Source of the DNA: SAR324 cluster bacterium
GTDB lineage: Bacteria > Bdellovibrionota > UBA2361 > JAAZON01
NCBI GenBank assembly: GCA_012797725.1
Contig: JAAZON010000428.1
Location: 1 to 5,058, forward strand
Direction: 5' to 3'
DNA length: 5,058 nt
The notes beneath the pieces are model-generated. The model saw nothing but the letters and a program-made list of their open reading frames with translations. It was not told where the DNA came from and did no database searches. Shown here in pieces: positions 1-4,190 of this stretch. Position 1 is the first letter of the stretch. The number at the start of each line of letters is the position of its first letter. Position numbers and translations under genes: made by a program.

Positions 1-402
1 CAAGTAAATACTTGTAGCAAATCTAAAAGTGCACTTTTGTCCAAAGAAGATTATTTGATATTTGAAACTACTTTTTTCTCTCACTGAGTTCTTAAGTGGC
101 CTCAAAATTAATCTTTCCCCATCAAAGCGTGGGAGGCCTTTCTTTGTGTCAGAAAGCTTGCCCTTAATTGCAATTCGTGAGTACAGAGGACAATCAATGT
201 CGGCTTTACATACCTGCGAGAGGAGCAATAGATCGTTACTTACATGAACCAATGATCTTATAGGCATACTTGCATTGGATGCTGCATTAACACAGACAAA
301 GGGCTCGTCTAGTCTTGGTTTTGCTTGAACTTCGCCTCCATTAAGATAAGAGAGGGCAAAAAAAAGTAGAGTCAAAATTGAATTTTGTACTTTTCTTAGC
401 AT
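1..402 (-). CDS. Exported protein of unknown function, N-terminal part, truncated by the left window edge
   Basis: I do not recognise this family. An ATG at 402-400 opens a minus-strand frame with no stop through position 1, giving 134 residues with the C-terminus outside the window. The N-terminus is a textbook Sec signal peptide: basic n-region (MLRK), hydrophobic stretch at about residues 9-20 (ILTLLFFALSYL), and a polar c-region ending VQA before KPRLDE, so cleavage is likely near residue 27. The predicted mature part holds four cysteines in the visible portion (C37, C64, C70, C124), which could form disulfides in the periplasm or outside the cell. The rest is mixed polar/hydrophobic with no motif I can assign. 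No convincing Shine-Dalgarno precedes the ATG (only ACGGTC), so the start rests mainly on the signal peptide. The gene is divergent from the HhH gene at 774. Plus-strand reading of this stretch gives only a short shadow frame. Confidence 0.7.
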   Translation of the reverse strand, partial: MLRKVQNSILTLLFFALSYLNGGEVQAKPRLDEPFVCVNAASNASMPIRSLVHVSNDLLLLSQVCKADIDCPLYSRIAIKGKLSDTKKGLPRFDGERLILRPLKNSVREKSSFKYQIIFFGQKCTFRFATSIYL

Positions 403-469
403 TTTGACCGTTCAAATAATGAATTGTTAAATTCAAAGATAACTCTCACACAATTAAGAAAGTGCTTCT

Positions 470-483
470 GAGAAATCTTTCTC
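470..483. repeat. Short inverted repeat GAGAAA-tc-TTTCTC
   Basis: Two perfect 6-base arms (470-475 and 478-483) are separated by two bases. The element lies about 70 bases upstream of the leftward exported-protein gene, where an operator could act. It is too short to fold as a stable RNA hairpin. The regulatory role is inference only. Confidence 0.25.
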
Positions 484-534
484 TATTCAAAATATGTAAA
501 AACGCTCCAGTGCTTTCTAGTATTTTTTCCTAAC

Positions 535-553
535 GGCTCCGCTTTACGGGGTC
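535..553 (+). other. Possible small RNA hairpin
   Basis: On the plus strand GGCTCCG (535-541) can pair with CGGGGTC (547-553) around the loop CTTTA. This gives seven pairs, two of them G-U wobbles. The minus-strand copy folds worse, so any RNA role would be on the plus strand. It is followed by ATTTCAAAA rather than a U-run, so it is not an intrinsic terminator. It could belong to an untranslated leader or be chance. Confidence 0.2.
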
Positions 554-629
554 ATTTCAAAACCAACACTTCACGTTGCCTATGGATAACTCTGCTCGTT
601 GAGATTGCAGTGCTTTAAAAATGTCGCAC

Positions 630-641
630 TTCAATATTGAA
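630..641. promoter_or_regulatory. Perfect 12-bp palindrome, candidate operator
   Basis: TTCAATATTGAA is perfectly self-complementary over 12 bases, with no symmetric extension beyond it. It sits in the divergent gap about 130 bases upstream of the HhH start, next to the third AGTGCTT copy. Dimeric helix-turn-helix regulators often bind such sites. In an AT-rich gap it could still be coincidental. Confidence 0.3.
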
Positions 642-728
642 CTCAGAAACGGGGATTTTTGTAGCTTGTCTAAGATCCTGCTTTTATTGAATAGAAAATA
701 CAATGAAGAGACCATTTTTTTCTTTTTT

Positions 729-734
729 GGAGGA
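729..734 (+). promoter_or_regulatory. Orphan Shine-Dalgarno-like GGAGGA
   Basis: This is the strongest ribosome-binding-like sequence upstream of the HhH gene, but it ends 39 bases before the ATG at 774. The HhH frame has a TAG at 738-740 just after it and no standard start codon between that stop and 774. A TTG at 749 in another frame would give a 10-codon leader ending TAG at 779-781, overlapping the HhH start, but its spacing of 14 bases is long. The motif also lies inside a 37-codon frame beginning at ATG 703. Confidence 0.35.
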
Positions 735-773
735 ATTTAGCAATTTTATTGGGAAATTTGCGAATACATTTTT

Positions 774-1136
774 ATGTCTAGACGATTTCTTCATCTATCT
801 TTATTCATGGCCTTGATACTACTTTTTCAACTATATTTGACTTCAAGTCATAAGAGTAAAACCCAAGATTTCTTGAAAAATGTTTCTCAATCGAATGCAG
901 AGGCGAAACTTGCGAATCAGGAAAAGCTTAAGCTTAGTGAAGTTACTATTGCCGATCTTCAGCTTATTCCCGGAATTGCTGATGATTTATCCAGTCAAAT
1001 AATAGAAAAGCGAAGGGATGTCTTAGAAAGTGCAAAAATTCTTCCCTGTCGCGATAGGCACAGAGCCTTAGAACAGCTTCATGGAATTGCTAAGAAAAAA
1101 GCAGCCAAATTTGGCCTTGATTTGGAGCTAGATTAA
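774..1136 (+). CDS. ComEA-like helix-hairpin-helix protein, membrane-anchored or exported
   Basis: This 120-residue protein has basic residues R3-R4, a hydrophobic segment at about 8-22 (a signal anchor or signal peptide), a lysine/glutamate-rich linker at about 26-53, and a tandem helix-hairpin-helix domain at about 57-119. Hairpin 1 is LQLIPGIADDL with IIEKR after it (62-80); hairpin 2 is LEQLHGIAKKKAAKF (99-113). The order matches the ComEA family, in which an exported HhH domain binds incoming DNA during competence or DNA uptake. Both hairpins read GIA where the family usually reads GIG, so non-sequence-specific DNA binding may be weakened or altered. The region between the hairpins (about 81-98) is basic and contains C92. 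ATG 774 is the first standard start after an in-frame TAG at 738 but lacks a close Shine-Dalgarno. The gene converges on the operon tail and shares TTAA at 1133-1136 with it. A role in competence is not established: no other com gene is visible. Confidence 0.8.
   Translation: MSRRFLHLSLFMALILLFQLYLTSSHKSKTQDFLKNVSQSNAEAKLANQEKLKLSEVTIADLQLIPGIADDLSSQIIEKRRDVLESAKILPCRDRHRALEQLHGIAKKKAAKFGLDLELD
1095..1116 (-). terminator. Weak candidate intrinsic terminator for the leftward operon, inside the HhH gene
   Basis: Read on the minus strand, GGCCA and TGGCT can form a 5-bp stem (one G-U) around the loop AATT, followed after GC by TTTTTT (1100-1095). This lies about 17 bases past the operon's last stop codon, on the strand antisense to the HhH gene. 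A longer alternative uses CCAAAT and ATTTGG with a 9-base loop (1105-1125). The stem is short, and these bases also encode the KKKAAKFG stretch of the HhH protein, so the match may be incidental. Confidence 0.28.
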
Positions 1137-1657
1137 TTCAATTTCTTATCTGGATCGAAACCTGGAAGACACACCCGAATCAAAGGATCGTTTCCCGAAG
1201 TTGGATCATCTCGCAACTTAATAGTCATTCGGGTTGCGCTACTAAGAGTCCTACTAGTTCCCGAATCCCCAAAGCAGCAGATGTACTTTCCTCCTGAACG
1301 AATGGTCTTTTGACATTTAAAGGCGCTGCAGCGAGCTAACCCCAAATCAGCTTCTTCTTTAGTGCAGCCGTTAAATCCAACTGCAGGAACTCTATCATTG
1401 TTCTGACTGTCTCGAAGAACAACGCTAAAAGAATTTCCATATGCTCCACTAAGTATTGCGGCAGCATTTCCCCCGCAAACTGCTAAGGAGGGTCGATATT
1501 TAATAGTTTTTGGGACATGTTTTGGACATATGCAAGGCTTAAAAATACTTCCCTTGAACTCCTTACATCGTGCTGGAGGAAACTTTAGAGCAAAGGCATC
1601 TGAGGTCTGGGAGATAAACAAAATTAGCAAAAATGGCAAAAGTCTATAGATTCTCAC
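1133..1657 (-). CDS. Small exported cysteine-rich protein of unknown function
   Basis: I do not recognise a family. I prefer the GTG at 1657-1655 as start, because AAGGGA lies 7 bases upstream of it. The frame could also open with a TTG at 1675 that overlaps the dapB stop, but that has no such site. From the GTG the protein has 174 residues: a Sec signal peptide (basic MRIYR, hydrophobic LLPFLLILFI, cleavage likely after DAFA at residue 23), then a mature part of about 151 residues with ten cysteines (31, 42, 44, 61, 98, 110, 115, 127, 128, 163). The even number, with a CxC and a CC pair, suggests several disulfides in an oxidising compartment. The C-terminal part reads RMTIKLRDDP and ends RVCLPGFDPDKKLN. 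There is no lipobox. It follows dapB by 14 bases and is probably cotranscribed with it, but nothing links it to lysine synthesis. A CXXC thioredoxin-type motif is absent. Confidence 0.75.
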   Translation of the reverse strand: MRIYRLLPFLLILFISQTSDAFALKFPPARCKEFKGSIFKPCICPKHVPKTIKYRPSLAVCGGNAAAILSGAYGNSFSVVLRDSQNNDRVPAVGFNGCTKEEADLGLARCSAFKCQKTIRSGGKYICCFGDSGTSRTLSSATRMTIKLRDDPTSGNDPLIRVCLPGFDPDKKLN

Positions 1658-1664
1658 GTCAATA

Positions 1665-1670
1665 TCCCTT
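1665..1670 (-). promoter_or_regulatory. Ribosome binding site choosing the GTG start of the cysteine-rich protein
   Basis: AAGGGA on the minus strand, 7 bases before GTG 1657. It lies in the 14-base gap after the dapB stop and favours the GTG over the upstream TTG at 1675. The resulting signal peptide also has a compact basic n-region. Confidence 0.55.
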
Positions 1671-1671
1671 A

Positions 1672-2469
1672 TCAAAAAGATGAACTTAAAAGATCTTGCA
1701 TTGAATAGAGCCCTGCCTTTTTATCTTTCAACCATTTGGCAGCTCTCAGAGCTCCAATGGCAAAAACGGCGCGATTAGTGGCACGATGAGTGAGCTCAAC
1801 TCTTTCATGATTTCCAAGGAAGTGAACGGTATGCTCACCAACTACATCCCCCCCTCTTAAGCCCAGCACAGTGATCTCTCCCTCTTTACGAACAGCCTCT
1901 TTACCTTCTCTTGAACACCTTAAAACATCACTCAAGTTAACACCTCGGCCTTTTGCTACTGCATCCGCCAGGCTAATAGCGGTTCCACTCGGGGAATCCT
2001 TTTTCATTCGATGATGAGTTTCTACGATCTCAATATCGAAGCTTGGGCCAAGAGCAGAAGCGGCTTTACCAACCAACCAAAACAACAGATTAACACCCAC
2101 ACTAAAGTTACTGGCTCTTAGAATGGGCACTTTTTCTGAGGCCTTTAAGATCGCGTCCTGAACCGTAGGGGACAAGCCAGTTGTGCCGCTTACCACAGGA
2201 ACTCCTTTTTCTATTGCGCAGCGAAGCGCTAGCTCAGTACCTGCCTGTGATGAGAAGTCAATTATGATATTACAGCTGTCGCATGAATCCTCCCATGAGC
2301 TCGTTAAGGCATGCTCTATGCCAGGTATACATTTTCCACAAAGCGGATCGTCTGGTGCAACAATACCAGCGACAACCTTTTCCGATGTTGAGCAGGCCTT
2401 GATAATTTCAGCACCCATTCGGCCGCTCGCACCTACTAAACAAACTGAAAGAGAAGCTTCCTTCATCAT
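1672..2469 (-). CDS. dapB: 4-hydroxy-tetrahydrodipicolinate reductase
   Basis: DapB reduces 4-hydroxy-tetrahydrodipicolinate with NADH or NADPH to tetrahydrodipicolinate in the cytoplasmic diaminopimelate/lysine pathway. The 265 residues match the usual length. Visible landmarks in order: N-terminal Rossmann nucleotide loop VGASGRMG (12-19); DFSS (71-74) and SGTTGLSP (94-101) around the cofactor site; RASNFSVGVNLL (118-129); the catalytic and substrate-binding signature ETHHRMKKDSPSGTA (150-164), where H152/H153 and K156 correspond to the His-His and Lys of the E. coli enzyme; RGGDVVGEHTVHF (205-217); and THRATNRAVFAIGAL near the end. The start ATG overlaps the lysC stop as ATGA (2466-2469). 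AGAGGA at 2481-2476 is spaced 6 bases from it; a second ATG immediately follows and could also be used. Coupling to lysC translation is likely. All expected motifs are intact. Confidence 0.97.
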   Translation of the reverse strand: MMKEASLSVCLVGASGRMGAEIIKACSTSEKVVAGIVAPDDPLCGKCIPGIEHALTSSWEDSCDSCNIIIDFSSQAGTELALRCAIEKGVPVVSGTTGLSPTVQDAILKASEKVPILRASNFSVGVNLLFWLVGKAASALGPSFDIEIVETHHRMKKDSPSGTAISLADAVAKGRGVNLSDVLRCSREGKEAVRKEGEITVLGLRGGDVVGEHTVHFLGNHERVELTHRATNRAVFAIGALRAAKWLKDKKAGLYSMQDLLSSSF

Positions 2470-2966
2470 GAAATATCCTCTGAAATCTCTGGTTTCTCAT
2501 CTATAAATTCATCATGCAAAGCCCGAACTGCCACCTCGCAGTACTTTCTTGGAATAACGACTGATATTTTTATTTCAGAAGTGGAAATCATATGAATATT
2601 AATTTCTTCTTGCGCTAAAATTTTAAACATCCTCGAAGCAATACCAGCATGATAGCGCATTCCAATTCCAACGACTGAGATCTTGGCAATGTCGGGTTCC
2701 ACTCTGACATCATCTGCACAAAGCTCATCGACACAATATTGAACGATCTCAGTAGCCTTTGTTCCATACTCATCTGTTACAGTGAAACTTAAATCAACTT
2801 TCCCTTCTTGCCCGCCCGCTTGGGTAATCATATCAATGAAAATGCCTTCGTCAGCAAGCTTTTTAAATATCTGGTTCAAAGATTCAATGCCATTACCAAG
2901 ACCATTAACTGTAATCTTGGTCTCATCGGTTCTATACGTAATTCCTGCTACTACTGGCTTTTCCAT
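2466..2966 (-). CDS. Probable aspartokinase beta (regulatory) subunit from an in-frame internal start of lysC
   Basis: An ATG at 2966-2964 (codon 253 of lysC) would give 166 residues beginning MEKPVVAGITYRTDETKITV, that is, almost exactly the tandem ACT regulatory region without the kinase domain. It is preceded by a perfect AAGGAGG (2981-2975) at 8 bases, far better than anything before the lysC start itself. Aspartokinases of B. subtilis and C. glutamicum are known to make such a beta subunit from an internal start at about codon 245-250 and to form alpha2beta2 complexes whose feedback inhibition depends on ACT pairing. By analogy this gene should yield both polypeptides. The caveat is that AAGGAGG also encodes lysine and glutamate codons of an acidic linker (KEEE), so the site could be partly a by-product of amino-acid content. 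Confidence 0.55.
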   Translation of the reverse strand: MEKPVVAGITYRTDETKITVNGLGNGIESLNQIFKKLADEGIFIDMITQAGGQEGKVDLSFTVTDEYGTKATEIVQYCVDELCADDVRVEPDIAKISVVGIGMRYHAGIASRMFKILAQEEINIHMISTSEIKISVVIPRKYCEVAVRALHDEFIDEKPEISEDIS

Positions 2967-3722
2967 TAACTCTTCCTCCTTAACAATCCATGTTCCGACA
3001 ATAGGGTTAAAAGTTGATAGAACAACAAGCGGAACTTTGTAACACATCGCAAAGAATACGGCTCTGTGATGAATGACTTTTGCACCAAGACTTGCTAGCT
3101 CTAACATTTCCTCGTGGCTAATCTGATTTAATCTTTTAGCATGAGCACAAATCCGAGGGTCAGCAGAATAAACTCCCTCAACATCAGTATAGATATAACA
3201 AGCTTTTGCTTTGACTGTTGCAGCCACAGCAACTGCTGTGATGTCAGAACCTCCTCGTCCAAGTGTTGTTATGTTGCCGTCATCTGTAACTCCTTGAAAC
3301 CCAGCCACGACAGGAACAATCCCTTGGGCAAGCAAGGCTTTGATTCTTTTCGCATCAATTGCTTGAATTGTAGCGTTTGTATGATGCTCGTCTGTTTTAA
3401 TTTTTATCTGTTGTGCAGTAAGACTCTGTGCTGGAATCCCATTGTCAATTAAGGCAATCGCCAAGAGTGCAATAGAGACCTGCTCCCCAGTTGCAAGAAG
3501 GACATCAAGCTCCCTTGGAACTGAAGAATTGCCTATATCCTTCGCCATTTTAATGAGCTTATTCGTCTCACCTGCCATCGCGGAGACGACGACAATAACA
3601 CCGGTCCTTGGATTGTTTTTCTTGAACTCAGAAACTATCTTCGCAACATTTTTGATGCGATCAAAATCACCTACTGAGGTTCCTCCAAATTTCTTGACTA
3701 CGACATCCACATTACGCACCAA
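2466..3722 (-). CDS. lysC: Aspartate kinase, alpha (full-length) subunit
   Basis: This enzyme phosphorylates L-aspartate with ATP, the committed step toward diaminopimelate, lysine, threonine and methionine. The 418 residues match monofunctional aspartokinases with two ACT domains. The amino-acid kinase domain spans about 7-245: KKFGGTSVG (10-18), VVSAMAGETN (45-54), LLATGEQVS (75-83), GFQGVTDDGNITTLGRGGSD (141-160) and YTDVEGVYSADPRI (178-191). The C-terminal part (about 260-410) holds tandem ACT domains, including VVGIGMRYHAGIASRMF and INIHMISTSEIKISVVI, that normally sense end products such as lysine or threonine. The start is uncertain: an in-frame TAA two codons upstream leaves TTG 3722, GTG 3719 or GTG 3710, none with a clear Shine-Dalgarno. 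The tsaE stop is 30 bases upstream, so coupling is plausible. Where many relatives read RSVE near residue 220, this one has RAVF. Codon 253 is a probable second start (beta subunit). No lysine riboswitch fits upstream. Confidence 0.97.
   Translation of the reverse strand: MVRNVDVVVKKFGGTSVGDFDRIKNVAKIVSEFKKNNPRTGVIVVVSAMAGETNKLIKMAKDIGNSSVPRELDVLLATGEQVSIALLAIALIDNGIPAQSLTAQQIKIKTDEHHTNATIQAIDAKRIKALLAQGIVPVVAGFQGVTDDGNITTLGRGGSDITAVAVAATVKAKACYIYTDVEGVYSADPRICAHAKRLNQISHEEMLELASLGAKVIHHRAVFFAMCYKVPLVVLSTFNPIVGTWIVKEEELMEKPVVAGITYRTDETKITVNGLGNGIESLNQIFKKLADEGIFIDMITQAGGQEGKVDLSFTVTDEYGTKATEIVQYCVDELCADDVRVEPDIAKISVVGIGMRYHAGIASRMFKILAQEEINIHMISTSEIKISVVIPRKYCEVAVRALHDEFIDEKPEISEDIS
2476..2481 (-). 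promoter_or_regulatory. dapB ribosome binding site inside the lysC end
   Basis: AGAGGA lies 6 bases before the first dapB ATG and 9 before the second, within the last codons of lysC. With the ATGA stop/start overlap it supports coupled translation of LysC and DapB. Confidence 0.6.
2975..2981 (-). promoter_or_regulatory. Internal Shine-Dalgarno AAGGAGG within lysC
   Basis: AAGGAGG on the minus strand is fully complementary to the usual 16S anti-Shine-Dalgarno core. It stands 8 bases before the in-frame ATG of codon 253, at the junction between the kinase and ACT domains. Position, spacing and strength all fit initiation of a beta subunit. Confidence 0.6.
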
Positions 3723-3752
3723 CTGTTAAATAAGATCCATTTCGTCGAACCC

Positions 3753-4190
3753 CTAATCTCTTGTCACAAATATTTCAAGATTACGACCCTCAGTTTGAGA
3801 ATCCAATTTTCCGAAGCTAATTGCAATACACATATCCAAGCTCTCTGAAAAATCTGGGAATCTATCGCACCACTCTATAAGCCTCAATAGCGTAGGAGCA
3901 GGAGGCTCCAGTAACTCATCGGGCAAAGACTTCACACGGTAGAGATCCCAATGTTCAATCATGCCTCCCTCATTGAGGGCATATTCATGCTGCAGAGTAA
4001 AGGATGGAGAAGAAACCGGGTCCTTTGAACCTAAATATTTTACAAGATAGCGCACAAATGTGGTCTTACCAGCTCCCAGAGGTCCGATCAGGCCAATACT
4101 GTGTCCTTGCAGTGGAAATTTCGCGAGCTTTTCCACAAAGGCCTTTAATTCTTCCTCGGATTCAAGATTAAAAGAAATTAATTTCAACAC
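3753..4190 (-). CDS. tsaE: tRNA threonylcarbamoyladenosine biosynthesis ATPase TsaE
   Basis: TsaE is the P-loop ATPase that works with TsaB and TsaD (after TsaC makes threonylcarbamoyl-AMP) to form t6A at position 37 of ANN-decoding tRNAs in the cytoplasm. Numbered from GTG 4190 the protein has 145 residues, typical for the family. It shows LESEEELKAFVEKLA at the N-terminus, Walker A GPLGAGKTT (36-44), SPSFTLQHEY (61-70; usually SPTF...Y), HWDLYRV (80-86; the family H-x-DLYR motif) and LIEWCDRFP (104-112; the IEW motif). The same frame stays open to an ATG at 4295, but that would add a hydrophobic 35-residue extension overlapping nnrD by 128 bases, unlike known TsaE. GTG 4190 or TTG 4187 fits the family best, overlapping the nnrD end by 23 or 20 bases. 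Neither has a visible Shine-Dalgarno, so translation probably depends on coupling to nnrD. Confidence 0.93.
   Translation of the reverse strand: MLKLISFNLESEEELKAFVEKLAKFPLQGHSIGLIGPLGAGKTTFVRYLVKYLGSKDPVSSPSFTLQHEYALNEGGMIEHWDLYRVKSLPDELLEPPAPTLLRLIEWCDRFPDFSESLDMCIAISFGKLDSQTEGRNLEIFVTRD

Larger units (their letters stand above)
461..616. repeat. Three direct copies of AGTGCTT
   Basis: AGTGCTT occurs at 461-467, 510-516 and 610-616, all in the same orientation. The last two extend to the same 9-mer CAGTGCTTT (509-517 and 609-617), exactly 100 bases apart. A related inverted GCACTTCA lies at 626-633. Clustered short direct repeats between divergent genes can be regulator binding sites, but a 7-mer three times in an AT-rich gap may be chance. 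No regulator is identifiable here. Confidence 0.3.
403..773. other. Divergent intergenic region, no supported gene
   Basis: This 371-base gap lies between the exported-protein gene (leftward from 402) and the HhH gene (rightward from 774), so it should hold promoters for both. I see no convincing sigma70 promoter pair. The best -10-like hexamer on the plus strand is TACAAT at 699-704, without a matching -35; on the minus strand TTGTGT is followed 17 bases later by a poor TTAACA. The region carries three copies of AGTGCTT, a perfect 12-bp palindrome, a short inverted repeat, a small possible hairpin, T-runs at about 714-728 and an orphan GGAGGA, listed separately. Small plus-strand frames exist (621-740, 39 codons; 703-816, 37 codons), but neither has a good ribosome binding site. 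I found no tRNA-like or CRISPR-like structure. Confidence 0.7.

Noticed and set aside
25..38. Perfect 14-bp palindrome AAAAGTGCACTTTT
   Set aside because: It lies in the coding sequence of the left-edge gene and is accounted for by its Lys-Cys-Thr-Phe codons; no other sign of a regulatory site.
62..247. Plus-strand frame of 61 codons
   Set aside because: It lies antisense to the signal-peptide-bearing minus-strand gene at 1-402, has no ribosome binding site and no recognisable sequence.
526..590. Possible integron attC-like site (TAAC ... GTTGCC around a hairpin)
   Set aside because: The GTTRRRY and RYYYAAC core sites are not matched, and there is no gene-cassette layout or integrase.
621..740. 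39-codon plus-strand frame in the HhH reading register, ending at TAG 738
   Set aside because: No Shine-Dalgarno, unremarkable low-complexity end (IFFFFGGI), and no sign that it is joined to the HhH protein other than sharing its frame.
1137..1200. Intrinsic terminator for the plus-strand HhH gene
   Set aside because: No GC-rich stem followed by a T-run appears on the plus strand after 1136.
2183..2506. Plus-strand frame of 107 codons opposite dapB
   Set aside because: It is antisense to strongly conserved dapB motifs; its composition is the mirror of that gene and it has no upstream SD.
1676..3722. Lysine operon as a complete biosynthetic cluster
   Set aside because: Only lysC and dapB are present; no asd, dapA or later dap genes are in the window, so the pathway is scattered.
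2782..3729. Plus-strand frames at 2782-3042, 3141-3452 and 3442-3729
   Set aside because: All are antisense to lysC, whose motifs are intact; serine- and cysteine-rich shadow composition, no family resemblance.
3723..3752. Lysine riboswitch or attenuator before lysC
   Set aside because: Only 30 bases separate lysC from the tsaE stop, far too short for an L-box, and no hairpin with a U-run is present.
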